A stretch of DNA of 22,335 nucleotides from Pleurocapsa sp. MO_226.B13 (GTDB lineage Bacteria > Cyanobacteriota > Cyanobacteriia > Cyanobacteriales > Xenococcaceae): the NCBI GenBank assembly GCA_030064795.1, contig JASJEI010000348.1, forward strand, positions 1-22,335, written 5' to 3'. The notes beneath the pieces were generated by a model. It did not search any database, was not told the DNA's origin, and saw nothing but the letters and a program-made list of their open reading frames with translations. Positions 14,448 through 22,335 of this stretch are shown here, in pieces (the first letter of the stretch is position 1; the number at the start of each line of letters is the position of its first letter). The position numbers were made by a program, and so were the translations under genes.

Positions 14448-17400
14448 CTAAATCTCAGTAATGGGTTCGACATAAAACGCCACCCCATCATTACTTTCTA
14501 ATTGATAGTCAGGGAGATTGGTTAAAACCGAGTCTCTTTCGACTGCGGAAGGGGTGTAAAAATGAGCGTCTATTTCAGGATTATAAAAACGATACAGGGG
14601 TGTTGCGCCTGGGCGATCGCTTTCGTAGCCATGGTAAGCGACTCCTTCATAAGTGTAATGGGATAGATTGCCACTAATCGAATCTCGTTCGACTTCGGAC
14701 ATAGTATATAGATGCGCTCCTGTAGTGTTATTAAAGAAGCGGTATACTGGTTTTACTCCCGTCAGTGGATCGGCAGTTTCGGAGGCGGCCATGTAGGATT
14801 CTCCTTCGTAGCTATATTGGGGTAGACTAGCAACAATCGTATCCCTCTCTAATTCTGAGGTGGTATAAAAATGAACTCCAAGATCGGGACGGAAAAAACG
14901 ATATACTGTTGACCCCGTAACAAGATCTTTACCGCTGCTGATACTCAGAGTATAGTTACCTTGACTTCCTGGTGCAGTACCCTCTCCCGTTACAGGATTG
15001 TATTGTTGTCCTTGGGGGCTATTACCGTTAATGCCAATATAGTATTCTGTCCCGGCTGTGACTTCTAGCTGGATTAGGCTACTCTGGTTAAGTTCGCTTT
15101 GATTATCATTGGCTGCAAGTTCGTTACCGTCGCGATCGAAAACCCGCAGGTAAGTATCCGCACTAAATTCTTCACTGGTGCTAGTTCTAATATTGACCGT
15201 GCCATCAACTTCGGATACAAAACGATAAATATCTACATCGGTATCTCCGACAATAAAACCACTGTCATTACCAATGTTACCTAGTAGGGTTGCTCCTGAA
15301 TTGATATTTTGAACGGCATTACTACTAATAGTGTTATCGACTAAATTACCTGCTGCTTCTAGAGAAAGTAAACTACCATTGATGATATAGGTTCCTGTAT
15401 CTCCCCCCACGCCACTACCTAAAGCAAAAGGATCGAAGTTTTGATTGCCATAGCCAGTAATTGCTAGATAATAATCGGTGTTGGGGGCGATTTGATAGCG
15501 GAGTAAAGAATCAGAACTATTGGGTCGATCGCTCAAACCTAAACGTCTACCTTGGCTCTCAAAGATAGTTGCGACGGTATTTACAGGATCGTCATTGACC
15601 GAGGTAGCAGCGATTTCTAAAATTCCCGCTTCACTAGAATTAATTTTATAAAAATCTACATCGCGATCGCCTACTTCTCGTTCTCCATCTCTACCGATGA
15701 CTTCAGTGCGGTCTGTAATGGGTAGAGGAGTAACTTCCTGGGTTTGGGTAATGCTACCATTGGTATCGTCGTTAATAAAAGTCGTAATCAGTTCGTATTG
15801 ACCGCCCGCACCTGGTTCGCGACGATTATTTAAATTATTGGCATCGTAGTCGCGATCGCTCGCATCAGAAACCCCAAGATAATAGACCTTGCCTCTTTCA
15901 ACTCTGGTTGCAATAAAACTATCGGTATTGTGACCATAGTTACCTGGTTGATAGTTACCATCGGGGTCTACAGTGCCTGAAATCAATTCGGTTTGCCCTT
16001 GATTTGCTAATACTATTCCCGAACCGTCCCCCACTGCAAATTCTACTGCTGCACCATGGCGATCGACTGCAATACCGTCATCGTTGGCCACTGGCTGTTG
16101 ATTTTCTCCCGAGACTAATTGATTACCGTTTTCGTCAAATAATCGTAAATAAGAATTGAGATAATTATTTTCATAGGGTGTATCAATATCAATAGATAAA
16201 ACTCCATTATCGGGAGCAACTACCCGCAACAGATCGACATCGGATATACCCACTGCTTCACCGTAATCTGCACCAATGATGCCCGAAAAAACTAGTGGTT
16301 CTAGATCGTTACCCAGATTTACTTCTTCTGCGCCACTAATAAAACCATTAGGATCTTGGTTATTTAAACTCAACTGGAGGGCATAATTTCCCGTGTCTCC
16401 AGCAACTCCACTACCAGCCAGATTGGGATCGTAGCCAGTATTACCAGCACCACTAATCCCTACATAATAAGTACCAGGGTTTAAAGTGACATCTAAACCA
16501 GAAAATAGGTTATCGACTGCAAGATTATCATTATTGGCAATTTCATTACCCGCAGCGTCAAATAATCTTAGATGACTGTCAAAATCAGCGGGAGTATCCA
16601 GGTTGGAAGTAACCTCGATACTGACTGTCCCTGGAGAAACCAGTTGAAAATTATAAAGATCGACATCATTATCGCGAACGTCAACACCATCTCGACCAAT
16701 GCTACCGATTAAAGGAGAAACTGGCGAACCATCAAGAGTCGGGCCGATAAACGCGCCCGCGATCGTACCGTTAGAGTCGCCTGAAATAATTTGGTCGGGG
16801 TTGTTATCTGGTGGCGGAGCGAGATTTTGCGATCGCGCTCTTACCTCGACAATGGCATTGTAGACATTAACTCGCACATAAGAATCATTAGTATTAATAA
16901 TGTTGTCGTCTTCATCGTCTCCATCCACAATCGGATCGCCAGTAGTCACCAAAAGCTCTCTAACTTCTTCGGGGGTTAGTAAGCGTCCGCTAAACTGTAA
17001 TGACGCTTGCTGGATCAGAGCGATCGCACCTGCTACGTGGGGAGATGCCTGACTAGTACCCGCAGAAATACCAACACCTCCCCCTGAAAGAGTACTAGTA
17101 ATTAATGCCCCAGGGGCAAAAACGACATTGGGAGCATCCAAACGTTGACTAAAACTAGTGATGCGATCTGCGCCCGTGGTGTAGTCAATACTACCACTTT
17201 GCCAAGAAATATCAGATGCCGAACCATCTTGCCAGACAGCACCAACCGCAACGGTACTAGAAATTGCCGGAAAGGCTAAATTTTCGCGGTTCGGTTCCTC
17301 GGAATTGGTAAAATAATCATTGCCAGCAGCACCAACAACGGTTATCCCCGCGCTTTCTAAACGTTGGATATCGTCGGAGAGGATATCTCCCTGTATTCCC

Positions 17401-18329
17401 GATTCTGAGGTATAAAAACCAACCCCCAAAGATAAGTTAACTGCCGTAATATTGTATAGTTCGCGATTGGCTAAAACCCACTCTAAAGCATCCTCAACTT
17501 CTGTTAGCGAACCAACATTACTATCTAATACCCTCAAACCAATTAAGTTCGCTCCAGGTGCAACCCCAATATTTTCGTCCGTAGCAGCAATAGTTCCTGC
17601 CACATGAGTACCGTGACCATTGAGATCGTCAGGATCGCTATCATCATCGAGAAAGTCATATCCCGCGACATAGTTTGGTGCTAATAAAGGATGATCGGTA
17701 TCGATACCCGTATCAATGACCACCACACTAAAACCACTGCCATCTAGCCCCGCAAACTGCGGATCGTTGCGGAGTTGGGTGAGTCCGATTAAATCGAAAG
17801 CTTGATTTTCTCCTGGATTTGCCTGTTCGATACCGATAGTTTGATTATCGATGACTACCGTTTGAGTATCTGATTCGGCTCTAATGCTGGCTAGATTTGT
17901 CTCAGTATAAGATTTTCCCTGGATTAAATCGGCAAAAAGCTCGCCTTCGTCTCCTGGTGCATCTACAGTATTAAATTGTGCGTCCAAAAAATGTCCGTAC
18001 TCTTCTAAAATTACCTCGGCGATCGCTTGCTCGTTATCGGTATTTTTAGTTATGAATTCTCTTGCCAGATAAATTGTCTCAGTATCCGTAGAGTATGCAC
18101 CGCGAGCATAATTAATTTCTGCGGCAGAAACAATTTCTAAGGTCGGAAAATTGCGAAAATTATTCAGCGTTTCTGTTTCTAGCCAAACCATAGCTGCATC
18201 TAGATCGAAGCGATCGCCAAAAGCTCCCCGTAAAAGATCTTTTCCCCCAGTTAGAGCGATCGAGCTTGCGAGCAAATCTTGGCTTGACAATACAGATCGG
18301 TTGACAACTGATGAATTAGACCAATTCAT
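14448..18329 (-). CDS. Large secreted subtilisin-like (S8) protease with PPC-like domains and DUF5648 tail
   Basis: I start this at the ATG at 18329 (1293 residues); an in-frame GTG at 18371 would add 14. Residues 15-150 form a leader domain found in large exported cyanobacterial proteins, containing ILEEYGHFLDAQFNTVDAPG and DEGELFADLIQG. The S8 catalytic domain spans about 195-450: Asp206 in VVVIDTGID, His239 in NGHGTHVAGT, oxyanion Asn337 in GAAGND, and Ser426 in GTSQASPHVAG, all intact. Four PPC-like beta-sandwich modules follow at about 515-655, 665-855, 860-985 and 990-1130, each with a D-x-D-(L/I)YxF-type start. A three-repeat DUF5648 module ends the protein at 1139-1293. No Sec signal is present and Cys is absent from the ATG start onward, so type I-like export is inferred. 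The tail is shared with the 2871-4199 protein. Confidence 0.9.
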   Translation of the reverse strand: MNWSNSSVVNRSVLSSQDLLASSIALTGGKDLLRGAFGDRFDLDAAMVWLETETLNNFRNFPTLEIVSAAEINYARGAYSTDTETIYLAREFITKNTDNEQAIAEVILEEYGHFLDAQFNTVDAPGDEGELFADLIQGKSYTETNLASIRAESDTQTVVIDNQTIGIEQANPGENQAFDLIGLTQLRNDPQFAGLDGSGFSVVVIDTGIDTDHPLLAPNYVAGYDFLDDDSDPDDLNGHGTHVAGTIAATDENIGVAPGANLIGLRVLDSNVGSLTEVEDALEWVLANRELYNITAVNLSLGVGFYTSESGIQGDILSDDIQRLESAGITVVGAAGNDYFTNSEEPNRENLAFPAISSTVAVGAVWQDGSASDISWQSGSIDYTTGADRITSFSQRLDAPNVVFAPGALITSTLSGGGVGISAGTSQASPHVAGAIALIQQASLQFSGRLLTPEEVRELLVTTGDPIVDGDDEDDNIINTNDSYVRVNVYNAIVEVRARSQNLAPPPDNNPDQIISGDSNGTIAGAFIGPTLDGSPVSPLIGSIGRDGVDVRDNDVDLYNFQLVSPGTVSIEVTSNLDTPADFDSHLRLFDAAGNEIANNDNLAVDNLFSGLDVTLNPGTYYVGISGAGNTGYDPNLAGSGVAGDTGNYALQLSLNNQDPNGFISGAEEVNLGNDLEPLVFSGIIGADYGEAVGISDVDLLRVVAPDNGVLSIDIDTPYENNYLNSYLRLFDENGNQLVSGENQQPVANDDGIAVDRHGAAVEFAVGDGSGIVLANQGQTELISGTVDPDGNYQPGNYGHNTDSFIATRVERGKVYYLGVSDASDRDYDANNLNNRREPGAGGQYELITTFINDDTNGSITQTQEVTPLPITDRTEVIGRDGEREVGDRDVDFYKINSSEAGILEIAATSVNDDPVNTVATIFESQGRRLGLSDRPNSSDSLLRYQIAPNTDYYLAITGYGNQNFDPFALGSGVGGDTGTYIINGSLLSLEAAGNLVDNTISSNAVQNINSGATLLGNIGNDSGFIVGDTDVDIYRFVSEVDGTVNIRTSTSEEFSADTYLRVFDRDGNELAANDNQSELNQSSLIQLEVTAGTEYYIGINGNSPQGQQYNPVTGEGTAPGSQGNYTLSISSGKDLVTGSTVYRFFRPDLGVHFYTTSELERDTIVASLPQYSYEGESYMAASETADPLTGVKPVYRFFNNTTGAHLYTMSEVERDSISGNLSHYTYEGVAYHGYESDRPGATPLYRFYNPEIDAHFYTPSAVERDSVLTNLPDYQLESNDGVAFYVEPITEI

Positions 18330-18512
18330 GAAACAAAAACTGCGCCAGACTTCTAACTTCACAAATACCACAAAACTTGAAAAGTATCGGTGAATTTACG
18401 GAAAAGTATTCTGAGAGAATATTTATCAACAAAAAATCAAGCTGCATATATCTTGGGGCTTGGGGTTTAATTCCCTACTTACCTAATCCCCGTAGGGTCA
18501 TTTCATAAAACG

Positions 18513-18587
18513 AACCTAATTTTTAGATTTTTAAGATTTATTTTATAAACAGTTTTTGAGACTTTTGAGGTCTAAAAATCTTAGGTT
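18513..18587. repeat. Near-perfect inverted repeat
   Basis: AACCTAATTTTTAGA at 18513-18527 pairs with TCTAAAAATCTTAGGTT at 18571-18587, with a small internal offset, around a 43-base AT-rich loop. It could be a hairpin-forming small element or a regulatory site between the divergent genes. Confidence 0.4.
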
Positions 18588-18699
18588 TCCTTTCCTTAGT
18601 CCCTATTACGAGAAATTACAATTATTTTCAGGTCGTCCCCCAAAAGAGTTAATCTCAAAGTAAGAAGCAATCAACTTATGTTTGATTGGCAAACCAAAC

Positions 18700-18816
18700 T
18701 ATAATAGACACTTAATAGACACTAAAAAGCAAACTACGAATCTGAATATTTCTAAACAACAATAAATATTAGTGTCTTTACCCAATAACGTTACCGAATC
18801 GGAATCTGCACGGTAA
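18700..18816 (+). promoter_or_regulatory. Putative promoter, tandem operator and structured leader of the EF-G-like gene
   Basis: A consensus -10 box TATAAT lies at 18700-18705; the -35 is weak. Overlapping it are two head-to-tail copies of TAATAGACACT (18702-18712 and 18713-18723), exactly 11 bp apart, so a protein would meet both on one DNA face. AGACACTAA at 18717-18725 recurs inverted as TTAGTGTCT at 18769-18777. Further down, TTACCG (18791-18796) pairs with CGGTAA (18811-18816). The leader would be about 195 bases. Regulation is inferred; no regulator is known. Confidence 0.4.
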
Positions 18817-18907
18817 ATTCATTTCCCTAATATTTGCATACCTTAATTTATCGACAGTCAAAGGTAACGCCAAACGAAAATAGCAATTTTACTTTGAGGG
18901 TGAAACT

Positions 18908-20944
18908 ATGAGTAAAGATGGCATCACGAACACTCGTAATGTGGCAATTGTTGGCCCCTATTCCAGTGGAAAAACCACATTATTAGAGAGTATTTTATTT
19001 GTTACAGGAGCAATTAATCGCAAAGGTAATATTAAAGATGGCAATACAGTAGGAGATAGTTCTGCTGAAGCACGCGATCGCAGTAGCAGCGTCGAGTTGT
19101 CAGTTGCCAGTACTAATTATCAAAATATCAACTTCACTTTTTTAGATTGTCCTGGGTCAATAGAATTTGCCCAAGAAACCTACAATGCCCTGGTTGGTGC
19201 GGGAGTTGTAGTCATTGTTTGCGAACCAATTATGGAAAAGGTTCTTACTCTATCACCGCTATTTAAATTTCTGGATGATTGGTCAATTCCCCATCTAGTA
19301 TTTATTAACAAAATTGACCGTAGTTCCTACGGTTATATGGAAATTCTCAACGTTCTCAAACAAGTTTCTGGTCGTCCTCTAGTTCCCCAACAATATCCCA
19401 TTCAACAAGACCATCATAGTTGCATTGGTTATATCGATTTAGTTACAGAACAAGCTTATCACTACCATCCCGATAGTCCTGCCGATCCCGTGGCATTTCC
19501 CGAAGATCTTGCCGAGGTCGAACAGTCTGCACGCAACGAAATGCTGGAAACCCTGGCAGATTTTGACGATCGCTTGCTAGAAGAATTAATTGAAGAAATT
19601 GAACCACCCCAAGCAGAAATTCTCCAAGACCTCAAACAAGATTTGAGTGCAGATTTAATCGTGCCTGTATTTGTGGGCATGGCAGAAAATGACTACGGAG
19701 TCCGTCCTCTACTCGATGCCCTAATCAAAGAAGCACCAGACCCGCAAATCACTGCCGAACGTCGTGGTTTAAAAACCAAGCCAGATGGAGAGGCGATCGC
19801 TCAAGTTCTCAAAACCTACTTTACAGCCCAAGGCGGACGTTTGTCTTTAGTCAGAGTTTGGCAGGGACAACTTACTGACGGGATGACCCTCAACGGCGAA
19901 AGAATTGGCGGTATTTATCAATTGATGGGTCAACAACAAACACCGATTCAAAAAGCTTCTGTCGGACAAATTGTCGCTCTAGGACGTTTAGAAACGGCAA
20001 AAACTGGAGACACTCTAACTGATTCCGAGCGACCAGTTAAACCACTTCCTCAAGCCGATAAACTAGCACCTGTATATGCCTTGGCGATCGCACCAGAAAA
20101 ACGCAAAGATGAGGTGAAACTGAGTGATGCTCTGAGTAAACTACTAGACGAAGACCCCTCTCTTGATTGGGAACAACATGGCGATACTCGCGAAGTAATC
20201 TTATGGGGACAGGGTGAGGTGCATCTCCAGGTAGCATTGGATCGTCTGCGTCGCAAATATAATTTGCCGATGATTACTCGTTTACCCAAAGTAGCCTACA
20301 AAGAAACCATCCGTCGTTCTACCAATTCTCACGGTCGTTATAAACATCAAAGTGGTGGACACGGTGCGTTTGGCGATGTCTATCTAGATATTAAACCCCG
20401 ATCTCGGGGAGAAGGCTTTCAGTTCCATCAAACTATCGTCGGTGGAGTAGTGCCAAAACAATATATTCCTGGAGTAGAAACAGGAGTGCGCGAATACCTC
20501 CAGCAAGGGCCTTTGGGTTTTCCTGTAGTAGATGTCGATGTAACCTTGACCAATGGCTCTCATCACTCCGTAGATAGTTCGGAACAAGCATTCAAACAAG
20601 CTGCTCGTATTGCCATGAACGATGGAATGGCACAGTGCGATCCCGTATTGCTCGAACCAGTTTTGAGTATTACTGTCTCTGTTCCTAACGAATTTACCTC
20701 TAAGGCTTTACAACTAATTACAGGACGCAGGGGACAAATTCTCGGCTATGAAAATACTGCTAATTGGAAAGGTTGGGATGATATCTCTGGCTACCTACCC
20801 CAAGCAGAAATGCACAACTTTATTATTGAGTTGCGATCGCTTACTCTCGGAGTCGGCTTTTTTGATTGGAAATACAACCATCTGCAAGAAGTACCTGACA
20901 AGCTGGCAAATAATATTTTAGCTACCTCTGACAACGCTAGTTAA
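18908..20944 (+). CDS. EF-G-like translational GTPase (EF-G paralogue)
   Basis: This 678-residue protein follows the EF-G domain plan. The GTPase domain has G1 GPYSSGKTT at residues 16-24, G3 DCPGS at 80-84 and G4 NKID at 134-137. Domains II-V include AYKETIRRS and GGHGAFGDVYLDIKP in the C-terminal half, and NEFTSKALQLITGRRGQILG in domain V. It differs from ordinary EF-G in two GTPase elements. Switch I reads EARDRSSSVELSVAS rather than the ERGITI form. The catalytic histidine of DTPGH is Ser84. It therefore belongs to an EF-G paralogue class and may be a slow GTPase or act outside elongation, for example in ribosome recycling or stress. Its ATG is preceded by GAGG about 8 bases upstream. No other translation gene is adjacent, whereas canonical fusA sits in the str operon. 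Confidence 0.88.
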   Translation: MSKDGITNTRNVAIVGPYSSGKTTLLESILFVTGAINRKGNIKDGNTVGDSSAEARDRSSSVELSVASTNYQNINFTFLDCPGSIEFAQETYNALVGAGVVVIVCEPIMEKVLTLSPLFKFLDDWSIPHLVFINKIDRSSYGYMEILNVLKQVSGRPLVPQQYPIQQDHHSCIGYIDLVTEQAYHYHPDSPADPVAFPEDLAEVEQSARNEMLETLADFDDRLLEELIEEIEPPQAEILQDLKQDLSADLIVPVFVGMAENDYGVRPLLDALIKEAPDPQITAERRGLKTKPDGEAIAQVLKTYFTAQGGRLSLVRVWQGQLTDGMTLNGERIGGIYQLMGQQQTPIQKASVGQIVALGRLETAKTGDTLTDSERPVKPLPQADKLAPVYALAIAPEKRKDEVKLSDALSKLLDEDPSLDWEQHGDTREVILWGQGEVHLQVALDRLRRKYNLPMITRLPKVAYKETIRRSTNSHGRYKHQSGGHGAFGDVYLDIKPRSRGEGFQFHQTIVGGVVPKQYIPGVETGVREYLQQGPLGFPVVDVDVTLTNGSHHSVDSSEQAFKQAARIAMNDGMAQCDPVLLEPVLSITVSVPNEFTSKALQLITGRRGQILGYENTANWKGWDDISGYLPQAEMHNFIIELRSLTLGVGFFDWKYNHLQEVPDKLANNILATSDNAS

Positions 20945-20957
20945 GGCAAGTAAATTA

Positions 20958-21097
20958 GTGACGTACTCCCACGCTGAATTAAAATTACAGCGGATCGCTC
21001 TCGTCTTAAGCTTAGACGCACTTACCTTGCACTTTAATATCCCCGAAAGCCTTGTAGATATTGATAAGAGTAGGAAACTTTAATGCGTCTAAGCTTA
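20958..21097 (-). mobile_element. Mobile-element-like terminus: 14-bp inverted repeat plus end hairpin
   Basis: TAAGCTTAGACGCA at 21007-21020 is repeated perfectly and inverted at 21084-21097, with AATATC/GATATT nested inside. On the minus strand the sequence then runs into a hairpin, CGCTG (20972-20976) with CAGCG (20988-20992), followed by TGGGAGTACGTCAC to 20958. A hairpin followed by TGGGAG-x-x-x-GTCA resembles right ends of IS200/IS605-type elements in cyanobacteria. No transposase or TnpB coding sequence remains. It could alternatively be a 3' structure of the EF-G-like gene, which ends 13 bases before it. Confidence 0.4.
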
Positions 21098-21144
21098 TCT
21101 GTAATATCATTTCAGTTTTTAACTAAGACACACTTCTTCTTTTC

Positions 21145-21188
21145 AGTCATTAGTCATTAGTTGCCCAACTTACTCCTTACTCCTTACT
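21145..21188. repeat. Two heptamer tandem repeats
   Basis: AGTCATT is repeated 2.4 times at 21145-21161 and ACTCCTT twice plus ACT at 21172-21188. Seven-base tandem repeats of this kind are a known feature of intergenic DNA in many cyanobacteria. No function is evident. Confidence 0.55.
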
Positions 21189-21285
21189 TCATCTGTCTTA
21201 ACTAAAAAGTAAAATCATATAAACTAGTACTCAGCCCAGTTGCTTATATAGTGACTGGTTTTTTTTGTCGATGTTAGATGAAGTA

Positions 21286-21732
21286 TTAAAAATCATTGTG
21301 AGATTCATACAGTAATGGGCATACTTCACTGGCATAATCTGCCAGAAGTTTTTCAGCTTTTTCATCAAATAAACTGCCATCATTTCGATTTAAAGCCATA
21401 ATTGCTCCTAATAACTTGCCCTGATATTGAAGCGGAACAGCAAGTGCCGTGTAAATTCCCAAACTTTGTACGTAATCTTGTCTAACACGGGGATCTCCAG
21501 CAGTTTTTGTGACTAATATAGGACAATTACTCTCGATCGCTGTCCCGCACAAACCAGAAGTAGCGATTTGTCCTTGCTTGCCTTTGATTACAGGAGCGTG
21601 TTTGCCCACTGCTGCTGCATAGTAGAGGCTTTCTTCTTCAACAGCTTCAGCTACTACTGCTGTTTCCGCGTTAAGAAGCGAGCGAACTTTTTGTGCTATC
21701 TCATCATTGAGTTGATTATTTTGATTGACCAT
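21286..21732 (-). CDS. Small stand-alone GAF-domain protein
   Basis: This 148-residue protein is almost entirely one GAF domain (about residues 8-142). The core reads YYAAAVGKHAPVIKGKQGQI, GLCGTAIESNCPILV, DPRV, YTALAVPLQYQGKLLGAIMALNR and FDEKAEKLLADYASEV, as in free GAF proteins of cyanobacteria. It is cytoplasmic, with no kinase or cyclase output domain attached. A bilin-binding site is unlikely: Cys66 lies in the first part of the domain and no conserved chromophore Cys-His pair is seen. It may sense a small ligand or redox state and act through a partner. The region just upstream of its ATG is an exact 15-bp tandem duplication. Confidence 0.82.
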   Translation of the reverse strand: MVNQNNQLNDEIAQKVRSLLNAETAVVAEAVEEESLYYAAAVGKHAPVIKGKQGQIATSGLCGTAIESNCPILVTKTAGDPRVRQDYVQSLGIYTALAVPLQYQGKLLGAIMALNRNDGSLFDEKAEKLLADYASEVCPLLYESHNDF

Positions 21733-21762
21733 AATAAATAGCGATTGAATAAATAGCGATTG
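21733..21762. repeat. 15-bp tandem duplication abutting the GAF start codon
   Basis: AATAAATAGCGATTG occurs twice without a gap at 21733-21747 and 21748-21762. The first copy touches the minus-strand ATG at 21730-21732. The 5' untranslated region therefore contains two identical units, and no Shine-Dalgarno sequence is present. Confidence 0.75.
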
Positions 21763-21869
21763 CGCTGCACTAAGAGAGCAGATTGCACATCGTTTTTGAG
21801 CTTAACATGAGTCTAATTTTGACGGATTGGCGATCGCTATCGTTACTTTGAACTGGTGTTAAATTTCTT

Positions 21870-21995
21870 TTAAGATCTATTGGTTAGACGCTCAAGTTTA
21901 ATCTCCCCAAAGTTCTTCTCTTCGGGCATTTCTTGACACGCAATTAATAAAGCTACCAACATCATGGCGGTAATTAATCGATTGATAACTGGCAT
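21870..21995 (-). CDS. Possible small lipoprotein-like ORF
   Basis: This 41-residue ORF starts at ATG 21995 and has a hydrophobic N-terminal segment (MPVINRLITAMMLVALLIAC). It ends in a lipobox-like LLIAC and is followed by a short charged tail. If real, Cys20 would be lipidated and the mature peptide only about 22 residues. There is no ribosome binding site, and the frame could be extended upstream from a TTG to 22061. No family is recognised; it may be a chance ORF or a truncated signal-peptide relic. Confidence 0.25.
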   Translation of the reverse strand: MPVINRLITAMMLVALLIACQEMPEEKNFGEIKLERLTNRS

Positions 21996-22061
21996 ATATT
22001 TATTAGACACAATCTCGTAACCTCCAAATACACCACTTAAACTACCCTCATGTTGTAACAA

Positions 22062-22335
22062 TTAAGAGGTGATTTTCTCGGTAATATTACAGGCAAGAGA
22101 TTGTCACAGGTAGTACTATTGCCAACTTTAATATTGCTTATAACGTGCCTCTATTAGTAGCTGAAACCTATGAGCTACAAGTCTTACACCAGTCTTTGAT
22201 TTAGCAGCTCGCATTGATAATCTGATTTTTAAATTAAGAAGATTACAGAGTAAAAACAATTGTAAGCTTTGATTAAAAATTAGATGGCTGTAAATACAAA
22301 AGAGTAATCGCGACCGATCGAGTCAAGGCTCAGAC
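22062..22335. other. Right flank, no gene seen
   Basis: No credible gene start is visible. A plus-strand frame is open from about 22090 to a TAG at 22201-22203, but it has no start codon and no recognisable family. It may be a fragment. The last 130 bases are AT-rich. Confidence 0.35.

Larger units (their letters stand above)
18330..18907. other. Divergent region between protease and EF-G-like gene
   Basis: No gene is seen in these 578 bases. They hold a long interrupted inverted repeat (18513-18587) and a separate CAATCAA/TTGATTG dyad at 18668-18688. The EF-G-like gene's presumed promoter and leader signals are at 18700-18816. The protease promoter should be near 18350-18450 but is not recognisable. 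Confidence 0.5.

Noticed and set aside
21145..21188. Tandem repeats considered as a CRISPR or regulatory array
   Set aside because: Units are 7 bp with no spacers; this fits ordinary cyanobacterial heptamer repeats.
22090..22203. An open plus-strand frame reading TIANFNIAYNVPLLVAETYE before its end
   Set aside because: No start codon or recognisable domain; too short to call a gene or pseudogene.

Overview
The window looks like the chromosome of a cyanobacterium outside the marine picocyanobacterial group. The evidence is the many copies of the octamer GCGATCGC (HIP1), an AT-rich background, a Ycf46-type AAA ATPase, a Uma2 protein, PPC/DUF5648 secreted proteins, a spare EF-G paralogue and heptameric short tandem repeats. 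No tRNA, rRNA, CRISPR array or phage structural gene is visible.

Layout, left to right. 1-2022: a Rieske-oxygenase-derived ORF that has lost its iron-sulfur site, then a kynurenine-3-monooxygenase-like FAD monooxygenase. 2068-2447: a mobile-element scar, made of a 111-bp MITE-like element with a 9-bp target duplication, a hairpin and an IS66-like transposase stump. 2871-4199: a lysine-free, cysteine-free acidic protein ending in a DUF5648 module. 4440-5646: a probable transposase fragment, an orphan ribbon-helix-helix antitoxin and a Uma2 protein. 5752-6000: an NB-ARC ATPase remnant. 6101-7576: a GNAT acetyltransferase and a Zn/Mn-type ABC permease. 7646-9700 (minus strand): Ycf46 ATPase and a membrane-anchored SH3 protein, 3 bp apart. 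10183-10998: an outer-membrane barrel protein. 11010-11452: a decayed HD phosphohydrolase. 11885-13965: a small unknown gene and phosphoglucomutase. 14057-14254: an AraC-type DNA-binding remnant. 14448-18329 (minus strand): a large secreted subtilisin-like protease with the same DUF5648 tail as the 2871-4199 protein. 18908-20944: an EF-G-like GTPase with an altered G3 motif. 20958-22061: a mobile-element-like terminus, a small GAF protein and a doubtful short lipoprotein-like ORF.

Most intact genes are single housekeeping or accessory functions rather than one pathway. The clearest links are the two DUF5648-tailed proteins (one protease, one without a catalytic domain), which probably share an export or surface-binding mechanism, and the ycf46-SH3 pair. 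Another theme is decay: at least five protein families survive only as fragments (Rieske oxygenase, IS66 transposase, NB-ARC, HD phosphohydrolase, AraC), often next to palindromes or mobile-element ends. I do not see a complete new multi-gene system. The most unusual items are the lysine-free DUF5648 protein, the Rieske ORF with a clean cluster deletion, the EF-G paralogue lacking the catalytic histidine, and the MITE with an intact target duplication.
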